From NCBI RefSeq assembly GCF_003991565.1, contig NZ_CP032819.1, forward strand, positions 3,348,001-3,412,000: a DNA stretch of 64,000 nucleotides. The letters run 5' to 3'. Of this stretch, positions 43,024 through 51,336 are shown piece after piece; position 1 is the first letter of the stretch, and every line of letters begins with the position of its first letter. The notes under the pieces are model-generated. The model searched no databases. It was not told the origin of the DNA and saw only the letters and a list, made by a program, of their open reading frames with translations. The position numbers were made by a program, and so were the translations under genes. This DNA is from Butyricimonas faecalis (lineage in GTDB: Bacteria > Bacteroidota > Bacteroidia > Bacteroidales > Marinifilaceae).

Positions 43024-45147
43024 CTAATAGAATTTATATCTTGTATCAACCACTCCGGCATTCTTCACTAACGCGGGAAGAATCAGACGAAACTTGGTGT
43101 ATAGATTCGTTTGTTCGATGCTTCTCTTGGCAGCTTCAATTTGTTCGGGTGTAACTGTTTCAACAGTTTTAGAGTTTACAACTACCACGTAAACACCCTG
43201 GTTACCGATGATCGGTTTAGAGATTTCATTTTCTTTCATGGTAACGACTTCGGCCGTCAACACGGGCTCGATACCAACTCCGGGAACTTGGAATGAACTG
43301 AAGCTAACATCCGTGGCATCCATTACCTCTGCATTCGCTTTTTGCGCAACAGAGAGTAAACTTTCACTTCCGGAAATAGCATTCGTTAATTCTTTAGCGA
43401 TAATTTCGCCTTTCTTCTTACGGATCAGTTCCGCACGGATGGCTGCAGAAACAGAATTCAGAGGGGCAATGCCTTCTTCTTGAATTCCGGTCAAAACCAC
43501 AACAGAGAATTTATCTCCTGCTTCAAAAATCGGGGATTTTTCTTTGGTTGTCAAAATGTATCCCGGTTTTTCAGTCATATAAGCCTCGCGGATAATTTCT
43601 CTTGCATTATCAATTCCGGCAATCTGATAATCGTTTTTGCCTAAATTAGCAATACGTTTGGTTTGATTGTTGGCTGTTAAAGCTGCTTCAAAATCCTCTA
43701 CCGTATTGATATTGTTTGCAAAAGTACGTGCGTCGTTATAAATCTTGTTGATTGTTTGTTGAGACGGGGTAATTTCTTTTGCAATGATTCCGATTTGTAC
43801 CTTTTCAACAGGTTTTGATCTGTCGGTTACTTGCAGAACGTGGAATCCGTAATTTGATCTTACCACTTTCACCTCGTTCTTGTTAGAGAAGAAAGCAGAG
43901 TCCGCGATCGGTTGAAGCATTTGATCCTGCGTGAACCATCCGAAATCTCCACCATTTACAGAAGTATTCTGATCGGCAGAATATTGTCTGGCTAATGCAT
44001 CGAAATCTCCACCTTTACGGATCAAACCGGCTAAACTATCGGCTAATTTCTCTGATTGAGTCATATTGTTTGATGCGATCAAAATATGACGAGCTCTTAC
44101 GGAGTCTGGTAATACGCGACGATGGGCAACACGAACGATATTGTAAGCGTTATCTTTCAAGTATGGTCCGAATACCGCATTGCTCTTTTCCGTGAACAAG
44201 AATTCATCCAGCTCCTCGTTATCCAATTCGCCCTTTTTATAATATTTAGGTTGGAATCTTTTTTCCGATGAAAGGTTGGCAAATTCAAGCACGTTCTTTG
44301 CTTCTGCGAACTCGGGTTTCAAGTCATTTACCCAATCTTCCGTTTCTTTGATGTCTTCCGCTGAAGCAGTGATATCAAAGTTCACGTAAGCGATTTGTCT
44401 GGCTTCTTCTTGTTCGAATAAATATTTGTGTGAATTGTAATAATCTTTAATTTCATTAGCAGTTACTTTTACGGCAGAATCGCTAACCGTGTTGTAGCTT
44501 TTCATGATAAAACTAATGTCTGCTGTTGTTGCTGCACTTTCAGCGAGTTCTTTTGCTTGAGCATCTGTTACGAACAAACTTTTGGCTAACAGCGTATTGT
44601 ATTTCTCTTGTTTACGAGCCGTGTTTACTTGCTCTTCCATGTTCAACCAATATTCCTTTTGAGGAGTTCCGGCAGGAGCTTCGATCAATTGTTTGATAAT
44701 CAAACGAGCTCTTTCTTTATCCACCTGTCCTGTGTTGGGATCTGCAAATAATTGGCTGACAGCTGGATTCATGTTACTTCCTAATAAGAAATCGTATAAT
44801 TCATCCCCACTGACATTCAAGCCTAATTTCTCGTATTCCTTGTTCAGAATGATTTCAGAAACAATTTGATTCCAAGTATTTTCCCGGATCATTCTTTGTT
44901 GTTCATCTGTCAAGGCTGACAATCCGTTCATGCTTTTGATGAAATCCTCATTCTTCATTATTTTTTGTTGATATTCCTGAATGCCGATAGATTCACCTCC
45001 AACTTCTCCCACTTCGTTCCTGGAACGATTAATAAGACTGGCGCCTGAGCTAAGAGCATCACCAACAATAAATGCCACGAGGGCTAATCCAATCACGATA
45101 CTAACAAGTACTCCGCCGCGATTTCTAATTTTTTGTAACGTTGCCAT
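43024..45147 (-). CDS. PpiD/SurA-type peptidyl-prolyl isomerase (periplasmic foldase)
   Basis: 707 residues, normal for Bacteroidota PpiD-like proteins. A single N-terminal anchor (GGVLVSIVIGLALVAFIVGD, residues about 12-31) leaves the rest in the periplasm. A SurA-N-like chaperone part follows, then a parvulin (rotamase) domain near residues 345-440: VRARHILIASNNMTQSEKLA, FDALARQYSADQNTSVNGGD, FGWFTQDQMLQP and SNYGFHVLQVTDR. The C-terminal half is a second, more diverged PPIase-like region. Expected role: helping outer membrane and secreted proteins fold. A minus-strand TATATTCG at 45202-45209 may be its -7 box. Confidence 0.92.
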   Translation of the reverse strand: MATLQKIRNRGGVLVSIVIGLALVAFIVGDALSSGASLINRSRNEVGEVGGESIGIQEYQQKIMKNEDFIKSMNGLSALTDEQQRMIRENTWNQIVSEIILNKEYEKLGLNVSGDELYDFLLGSNMNPAVSQLFADPNTGQVDKERARLIIKQLIEAPAGTPQKEYWLNMEEQVNTARKQEKYNTLLAKSLFVTDAQAKELAESAATTADISFIMKSYNTVSDSAVKVTANEIKDYYNSHKYLFEQEEARQIAYVNFDITASAEDIKETEDWVNDLKPEFAEAKNVLEFANLSSEKRFQPKYYKKGELDNEELDEFLFTEKSNAVFGPYLKDNAYNIVRVAHRRVLPDSVRARHILIASNNMTQSEKLADSLAGLIRKGGDFDALARQYSADQNTSVNGGDFGWFTQDQMLQPIADSAFFSNKNEVKVVRSNYGFHVLQVTDRSKPVEKVQIGIIAKEITPSQQTINKIYNDARTFANNINTVEDFEAALTANNQTKRIANLGKNDYQIAGIDNAREIIREAYMTEKPGYILTTKEKSPIFEAGDKFSVVVLTGIQEEGIAPLNSVSAAIRAELIRKKKGEIIAKELTNAISGSESLLSVAQKANAEVMDATDVSFSSFQVPGVGIEPVLTAEVVTMKENEISKPIIGNQGVYVVVVNSKTVETVTPEQIEAAKRSIEQTNLYTKFRLILPALVKNAGVVDTRYKFY

Positions 45148-45261
45148 TTATATTAAAATTTTATGTTTCTTCACACGAATTTATTCTATTTTTCGAGGGT
45201 ACGAATATATAAAATGGATTGGTTTTATGCAAATAAATTTTAATCCCTTTCATGTATTGCC

Positions 45262-47669
45262 CTATTCCTTCTTTTTCGTTTCCTTCTTTGTCTCTTTTTT
45301 CGTTGTCTTCGAGGTCGTTTTTGAAGTTGTCTTCGATGTTGTCTTTGAAGTCGTTTTCAAGGTTGTTTTTTTCGTTGTTTTTTTCTTGCTGTCCCCACCC
45401 TTGGCAATGATCTCCATCGTTTCTTCAAAAGTCAATTTATTAGCTTCTTTCCCTTTGGGGATCTTATAGTTTACTTTATTGAAAGTAATATAAGGTCCAA
45501 AACGACCGTTGAGAATCTGTACACCGTTCTCAAATTCTTGAATTTTCCTGTTTTTCTCGATCTCCCGTTTCTCGTTGATTCGTTCGATGGCGGTTTCAAG
45601 AGTTATCGTTCCCGGATCGTCAACCCCTTTTTTCAAGGAAACAAAGAGTTGGTTGTGTTTGATATAAGGTCCAAAACGGCCGATACCGACACTGACGGGT
45701 TTCCCTTCAAATTCTCCGAGTTGACGGGGGAATTTGAACAGGTCTAAAGCCTCTTCCAAGGTAATGGTCTCCATCAATTGTCCTTTGAGCAATCCCGCGT
45801 AACGTACGTGTTCTCCTTCACCGATCTGTGCCATCGGTCCGAAACGGCCGATTCGTACGACAACGGTTTCCCCCGTTTGCGGATCTTTACCGAGTTCCCG
45901 GGCGCCAGTGTTCCGCTCGGATTCTTTCAACGTTTTCTCCACGTTAGCGTGGAAAGGTTGATAGAACGTTCCGATCATAGATTGCCATTCGACCTCTCCT
46001 TCGGCGATATGGTCAAGGGCATCCTCGGCATTTGCCGTGAAGTTGTAATCCATGATATTCGTGAAATAATTGGAAAGGAAATCCGTCACGACCATCCCGA
46101 TATCCGAGGGGAACAGTTTTTTCTTTTCTGCACCGAATATTCGGTTGATCTTTTGACTTTTATCTCTTCTCCTTTCAGGTCTATCTGGTCTAGTTGACGT
46201 TCTGTACCCTCCCGGCTCTCTCGTAAAATGTATCCCCGGTTCTGAATCGTGGTAATCGTGGGTGCGTATGTGGAAGGACGCCCGATTCCCAAAGCTTCCA
46301 TTTTTTTCACGAGACTGGCCTCCGTGTAACGGGGAGGATGCGTCGTGTATTGTTCTAAAGCTTGGATTAAGGAACGTTTTAATTGGTCTCCCTTGTGTAT
46401 TGCAGGTAACAAGGCCGTTTCGTCATCTTCTTTCTCGTCATCGAAAGATTCCATGTACACCTTAAGAAAACCATCGAAAATGATCACTTCACCCACGGCT
46501 TCGAACGTGTATTTTTCTCCGGAAATAGTGATCGTTATGGTCGTTTTTTCCAGTTCCGCCTCTGCCATTTGTGAAGCGAGAGTCCGTTTCCTGATTAACG
46601 AGTAAAGTTGTTGTTCATTCTTGTCTCCACTAACGGTTTCCTTATCCATGTAGGTCGGACGGATAGCCTCATGGGCTTCTTGTGCTCCTTTCGTCTTTGT
46701 GGCGAAATTTCTAGGTTTGGAATATTTTTCTCCAAGCGTGTTACAAATAACAGCTTTTGCCGCACCAATAGCCAGTTGGGACAGGTTCACGGAGTCCGTT
46801 CTCATATAGGTGATATGTCCCTGCTCGTATAGCTTTTGAGCTACAGCCATTGTCTGTGAAACAGAGAATCCCAATTTCCGGGAGGCTTCCTGTTGTAACG
46901 TGGATGTGGTAAACGGTGGCGCCGGCTTACGACTGCTTGGCTTGGTTTCTACATCGCTTACCGTGAATGTCGCTTTTTTGCAATGTTCCAAAAAGTTGAC
47001 GGTATCCTCCTGGGTGGAAAATCGTTCGGACAACTCGGCCTTTAAAGGAACAGAATTACCGTTCGCATCTTTGGTTTCGAATGTTCCGGTAACCTTATAG
47101 TATTTTTGTTCAACGAAATGATTAATCTCCCGTTCCCGTTCAACAATGAGTTTTACGGCAACGGATTGAACCCGTCCGGCAGATAAGGAAGGTTTCACTT
47201 TTTTCCACAAAACCGGCGATACTTCGAATCCGACCAAGCGATCAAGAACCCGTCGGGCTTGCTGGGCATCCACGAGGTTTTTGTCAATATCCCGTGGATT
47301 ATTGATGGCGTGTAAAATAGCATCTTTCGTGATCTCGTGAAAAACGATCCGTTTCGTATTCTCTTTTTTCAATCCTAAAACTTCGAACAAGTGCCAAGCG
47401 ATGGCTTCTCCCTCGCGGTCCTCATCGGATGCTAACCACACGGTCTTGGCTTCCTTGGCTAGTTGTTTTAGTTCTTTTACAATCGCTTTCTTGTCGGGGG
47501 ATATTTCATATTTTGGTTGGAAATTATGTTCTATATCAATCCCCAAGTCTTTTTTTTCAAGATCCCGGATATGCCCGAAGCTAGATTTTACGACATAATT
47601 CTCTCCTAAAAAACGTTCAATAGTCTTGGCTTTAGCCGGAGACTCGACAATTACTAAATTCTCAATCAT
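45262..47669 (-). pseudogene. topA: DNA topoisomerase I, interrupted by a -1 frameshift
   Basis: Two frames together encode one TopA of about 800 residues. The first (46086-47669) has the Toprim start IVESPAKAKTIERFLGENY and the catalytic-Tyr block GHITYMRTDSVNLS near residue 288. The second frame supplies FPSDIGMVVTDFLSNYF, three GRFGPY-type C-terminal repeats and a Lys/Thr/Ser tail. Near residue 512 the first frame leaves homology at forward-strand CC 46133-46134: one extra G in the coding strand would give EYSGAEKKKLFPSDIG, matching the family. Downstream, the zero frame carries the slippery heptamer A-AAA-AAC (46116-46122), where -1 slippage would also rejoin the frames. TopA is normally essential, so a sequencing error or frameshift rescue is more likely than true loss. 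Confidence 0.88.
45265..45375 (-). repeat. Low-complexity tail of topA encoding Lys-Thr-Thr-Ser units
   Basis: The DNA repeats in 12-bp steps that encode KTTS several times, flanked by KKTT and KKET units. Such basic tails are common at the C-terminus of TopA and bind DNA or RNA non-specifically. The number of units probably varies by replication slippage between strains. Confidence 0.75.
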
Positions 47670-47751
47670 ATACGATTTCCTTTTACATTTCCGTTTCCTT
47701 CCGAAACGGATTTGTCGCTTTTCTTAAGCTGTTCGTCCTAAAATTAGGGTG

Positions 47752-47759
47752 CAAACTTA
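47752..47759 (-). promoter_or_regulatory. -7 promoter box for topA
   Basis: Minus strand TAAGTTTG, matching TAnnTTTG, 83 bp upstream of the topA start. Confidence 0.45.
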
Positions 47760-47859
47760 CGTAAAACAATTGAAAATGAAAAACTCTACCCGTTTTTTAG
47801 TAAAAACTCTCTCCAAAATAGAGCATGTGACAAAATTCGTTCTTTGCATAAAACTCCTC

Positions 47860-47972
47860 TGGCAGCGAAGCTGACAGAGGAGGAATTGGTATTTCTCACC
47901 AAAGACAGTGAGTATTTCAACTCTCCCTCTGTTTATAGAGGGAGTACCCCGAAGGGGGAGGGAGTTTGAATT
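47860..47972. repeat. Intergenic hairpin-rich repeat remnant
   Basis: It lies in the gene-free stretch 47670-48014. CTCCCTCT (47923-47930) pairs with AGAGGGAG (47937-47944), then ACCCCGAAGGGGG makes a second small hairpin. TACCCCGAAGGGG...GGGAGTT.GA (47945-47969) matches the minus strand of 59107-59135 closely. It resembles interspersed GC-rich intergenic repeats; no gene is visible. The topA promoter box lies at the right end's upstream side (47752). Confidence 0.55.
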
Positions 47973-48014
47973 TAGAATTTTGACCCTCGTATAAGATTAT
48001 AAATTTGGGAAAAC

Positions 48015-50051
48015 CTATTTCTTCGTGTTTGCTTGCATTATTTTTTCCCAGCGGGCTTTTTGCGTGTCATTTGCTTTTGCCAATGCACCGGATAAATAGT
48101 AAGCAATCATTTGAGAATTTTGTCCCAATTTCGGAAGTTCTTTCTCGCAACTTGTCAAGATCTTATCAATATTTTCGGTTTTCACGGCTTTTGCAATGGC
48201 TAAAGATGCTAATAAAGTCTTCTCGTTTGATAGCTTCAGGGCTTTCACTTCCCGTCCGATAGCGTCCAGGCGTTTTGCATCGGTATTTTGACCGCGTCCG
48301 GCGATAACCATTAATATTTCACGGAAAAGACCTTCACTTAAACGATTGTCAACTTTCTCTTTTCCAATAACGTCATTGAATTTGCTCCGGTTGGCAGTCA
48401 GGAATTTTGCCGCTTCTGAATCTTTGGGGCTTAATTCACTGTTGCCGAAAATGAACCAGTAATCTTCTGATAACTTTTCTTCATCAGTAGAAATTTTCAA
48501 CAATTCATCCACGATAGCTTTTGCATTCGGATCATAATTCGCTACCATCGCTTTTGCGTATTGTGATAAAAACGCTTTATCTCTATTGCCACTATTGTAT
48601 TTTGCATCTAAAGCTCCTAAAGCCTTGTTGTCATCGAAAGACTCTTTTACTCTTTCGATAAATTGTTCGCCTTCACCTCCACCGACAAGTTTATGACGGA
48701 TCGTTCCATCGGGATTTACAATTACGAAAGTAGGGTAGGCACGAACACCGAATTTTTTTGCTAACTCGGGACCTTCTCCTTTTTCCATATCATATTTCAA
48801 GCAAATGAAGTTTTGATTTAGGAAATCACCCACGTTTTCTTGTTTGAATACAGTTTCTGACATATACTTGCAAGGGCCGCACCAGGTCGTGTAGCAATCA
48901 ATGAAAAGTTTACGTCTTTGTTGTTTAGCCATTTTTAAGGCATCTTCATAGCTTAATTCATAGAAATATACACCAACATGTGCTGCTACTTTGAATTTTT
49001 CAAAGAAGTTTGTCATGTAAGCTTTCCCATTTTCCGGGCAATTGGCAATGAATTTGTCACCTAATGCAACGATACGACCGGCTTCCGCTTTGTTCACCTT
49101 GGAACTAATCGATCCTAAGGCGTTTACGATAGACCATGGGTCTTCGCCCTTGGCATCTGTTGCCTGTTCTGCGAGAGAAATAATTTTATCCACGTTCTGG
49201 TCAATCGTGGCTTGAGCCAATTCGATATTGCTCATCAATTGATCTTTATTTTCCAACTCGATATTGGCTAATTCTTGGCTAATTTGCTCCAGTGTTTGGG
49301 CGGGGGATTTTGCGTTACGGCGCGTGGTATTATCAATAGCTCGTTTATAATTATTATAGAGGTAAGCATTTACTTTTTCTTTGCCGATATTTTTATTGAA
49401 TGCAGCTATATTGTTGATGACAAGTTTGAAATTATCAGAACCGTAAGGGCTTTCTTCGAGAATAGGCCAGAATTCTTTTTTCATTTTGTCCTTATCTTTC
49501 AATATCTTATTCAGCTCTTCACCTACTTTTTCGCTTTTTGCTTGTTCATAAGCATCGTTCAAGGCGATCTGGTAAGCCACGAGCTGTTTCTTGTTCATTT
49601 TTCCTTTCTCGTACAATTTGTTCAAATAATCGAGAGAAGTTTTTTCGTTCAGTCCTTTTTCAACTCTCGCGATGAAGCCTTCCAGATCTCCACCTCCAAC
49701 TACTTTGTGTTGTACCGATCCATCTGGGCGTAGAATTAAGAATGTCGGATAAGCTCTGACGCCAAATCTTTTTGCCAATTCGGGGCCTTCTCCTTTTTCC
49801 ATGTCAAATTTCACGCAAACAAATTTGGGATTGAAAAATTCTCCGGCTTTTTCTTGCGGGAAAATAGTTTCTGTCATATACTTGCAGGGACCACACCATG
49901 TGGTATAACAATCCATAAAAATGAGTTTGTTCTCTGCTTTGGCTTTGGCCAATGCTTCATCAAACGTGATATGCTCAAAATTCACACCTCCTTGACAGAA
50001 TGCTGTGAAACTAAGCATCAAAAATGCAACAATTGAAATAAAACTTTTCAT
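48015..50051 (-). CDS. Secreted protein with two thioredoxin domains in tandem
   Basis: 678 residues. Signal peptide at residues 1-19 (ending AFCQ). The protein is a full internal duplication: a thioredoxin domain (about residues 22-135, active site W52-C-G-P-C56-KYM) plus a helical linker, then again a thioredoxin domain (active site WCGPCKYM near residue 390) plus a helical region. The copies share CYTTWCGPCKYM, DMEKGEGPELAK and FGVRAYPTF. Both keep CxxC and the cis-Pro (AYPTF), so both may be redox active; a DsbD-type or periplasmic reductant role is possible. Transcribed alone, with no terminator that I can point to. Confidence 0.9.
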   Translation of the reverse strand: MKSFISIVAFLMLSFTAFCQGGVNFEHITFDEALAKAKAENKLIFMDCYTTWCGPCKYMTETIFPQEKAGEFFNPKFVCVKFDMEKGEGPELAKRFGVRAYPTFLILRPDGSVQHKVVGGGDLEGFIARVEKGLNEKTSLDYLNKLYEKGKMNKKQLVAYQIALNDAYEQAKSEKVGEELNKILKDKDKMKKEFWPILEESPYGSDNFKLVINNIAAFNKNIGKEKVNAYLYNNYKRAIDNTTRRNAKSPAQTLEQISQELANIELENKDQLMSNIELAQATIDQNVDKIISLAEQATDAKGEDPWSIVNALGSISSKVNKAEAGRIVALGDKFIANCPENGKAYMTNFFEKFKVAAHVGVYFYELSYEDALKMAKQQRRKLFIDCYTTWCGPCKYMSETVFKQENVGDFLNQNFICLKYDMEKGEGPELAKKFGVRAYPTFVIVNPDGTIRHKLVGGGEGEQFIERVKESFDDNKALGALDAKYNSGNRDKAFLSQYAKAMVANYDPNAKAIVDELLKISTDEEKLSEDYWFIFGNSELSPKDSEAAKFLTANRSKFNDVIGKEKVDNRLSEGLFREILMVIAGRGQNTDAKRLDAIGREVKALKLSNEKTLLASLAIAKAVKTENIDKILTSCEKELPKLGQNSQMIAYYLSGALAKANDTQKARWEKIMQANTKK

Positions 50052-50148
50052 AAATTCAACAATTAATTATAGATAAATAATGTTGCAAGGTAGGAAAGAA
50101 TGTCGGACTCTATTATTTGCTTGTTGATATTAACTTATTTTTAAAACA

Positions 50149-50172
50149 AAAGAGGTTTGAAAGCCTCTTTTT
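50149..50172 (-). terminator. Terminator downstream of lspA
   Basis: AAAGAGG and CCTCTTT form a 7-bp stem around an 8-nt loop, T-rich on both strands. It lies 35 bp past the lspA stop. Confidence 0.65.
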
Positions 50173-50206
50173 GGTAGTTATTGTAACATTTTTTATAATT
50201 ATCAGA

Positions 50207-50818
50207 TCATTTCTTCGATGCAAAAAATTTCCGGTGGAAAAGCAATAGAATAAACACACCTATGGTAATATAGGAGTCAGCCAGGTTAAATACCGGTCGG
50301 AAGAACACGAAGAAATCACCTCCCCAGATGGGAATCCATTGAGGCAGAAAACCTTCGTAAAGCGGGAAGTAGAGCATATCAACCACCTTCCCGTGCAGGA
50401 ACGAGGAATATCCTCCCCCGTGAGGGAACAGGGTTGCCACCTGTGAATAACTGTCGCTGAAAATCATCCCGTAGAAAGCGCTGTCGATGATGTTGCCCAC
50501 GGCCCCGCAGAAGATTAACCCGAAAGAGAGGATTACTCCCATGGGAGCTTTTTCTTTAATGAGGCGTCCCAAGTACCAAGCGATACCCACCACGGCAACC
50601 AAGCGGAATACACTTAAAACGGTTTTTCCCCACTTGCCACCCCCGAGTTCCATCCCGAAGGCCATCCCGTTGTTTTCAATAAAATGAATTTTGAACCAGT
50701 TCCCGAAGACACTGAATTCATCCCCGATCATCATGTGGGTCTTGATCCAGATTTTAACGACTTGATCAATGACTAATAGGGCGATAATAAAAATAATAAG
50801 TTTTTTCCGCGTACTCAT
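50207..50818 (-). CDS. lspA: Signal peptidase II (lipoprotein signal peptidase)
   Basis: 203 residues, slightly longer than the E. coli enzyme, as usual in Bacteroidota because of a longer periplasmic loop. It cleaves the signal peptide of prolipoproteins in the inner membrane after diacylglyceryl transfer. Four TM segments are visible. The two catalytic aspartates lie in AVGNIIDSAFYGM and FNLADSYITIGVF, and the conserved IENNGMAFGMEL block lies near residue 50. It follows the DksA-like gene with a strong hairpin between them, and fits the many lipoproteins encoded nearby. Confidence 0.96.
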   Translation of the reverse strand: MSTRKKLIIFIIALLVIDQVVKIWIKTHMMIGDEFSVFGNWFKIHFIENNGMAFGMELGGGKWGKTVLSVFRLVAVVGIAWYLGRLIKEKAPMGVILSFGLIFCGAVGNIIDSAFYGMIFSDSYSQVATLFPHGGGYSSFLHGKVVDMLYFPLYEGFLPQWIPIWGGDFFVFFRPVFNLADSYITIGVFILLLFHRKFFASKK

Positions 50819-50840
50819 TTGTATAATAAAATTTTAAAGC

Positions 50841-50870
50841 GACTCTTAATCGCTTTTACGATTAAGAGTC
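50841..50870 (-). terminator. Perfect 12-bp hairpin overlapping the stop of the DksA-like gene
   Basis: GACTCTTAATCG and CGATTAAGAGTC pair completely around a 6-nt loop. The last codons and stop of the DksA-like gene (50862-50864) are inside the stem. Downstream on the minus strand the sequence is only moderately T-rich, so it may attenuate rather than stop transcription into lspA. Confidence 0.7.
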
Positions 50871-51242
50871 TTGTCCCATTTTAGCGTCCATACTCAATGT
50901 TGCATGAGGTACGGCACGTAATCTTTCTTTCGAGATCAGTTTTCCCGTAACCCGGCAGATCCCGTAGGTCTTATTTTCAATTCGTACTAGTGCAGCTTCC
51001 AGGTGGGCAATAAACTTTGCCTGCCTTTGGGCTAATCGACCGGCTTCCTCTTTGGAAAGAACAGAGGCTCCCTCCTCCAATACTTTAAACGTGGGCGACG
51101 TGTCGGCGATATCATTTCCATCGCTACCGGAGATCGAAGCTTTCAGCACCTCGTAATCCCTTTTCGCCTTTTCGAGCTTTTCAAGAATCAATTCTTTGAA
51201 TTCTTGCAACTCTTCATCCGAATATCTAGTCTTCTCGGCCAT
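50862..51242 (-). CDS. TraR/DksA family protein without the full zinc finger
   Basis: 126 residues from the ATG at 51242 (MAEKTRYSDEEL), which fits the family length. An upstream extension would overlap ileS. An N-terminal coiled coil (EELQEFKELILEKLEKAKRD) is followed by SGSDGNDIADTSPTFKVLEE, which holds the acidic loop, then the C-terminal zinc-finger region YGICRVTGKLISKERLRAVP. That region keeps one Cys and replaces the others (C-x2-T ... P-H-A-T), so the classic C4 zinc site is absent; this variant is frequent in Bacteroidota. By family it binds RNA polymerase through the secondary channel. It lies 94 bp after ileS and before lspA. Confidence 0.88.
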   Translation of the reverse strand: MAEKTRYSDEELQEFKELILEKLEKAKRDYEVLKASISGSDGNDIADTSPTFKVLEEGASVLSKEEAGRLAQRQAKFIAHLEAALVRIENKTYGICRVTGKLISKERLRAVPHATLSMDAKMGQDS

Positions 51243-51336
51243 AGTTGTAAAGTTTTTGTCTAAGTTAATAAAAAATCCGTCACGTAATCTTTCCCGTGGA
51301 AAAATATCCACTTTTACTCGCGGTAAGAGGGATAGG

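Noticed and set aside
45262..46095. Separate gene for a topoisomerase-like C-terminal protein
   Set aside because: The frame continues upstream with TopA sequence (AEKKKLFPSDIG); the ATG at 46095 is an internal Met of TopA.
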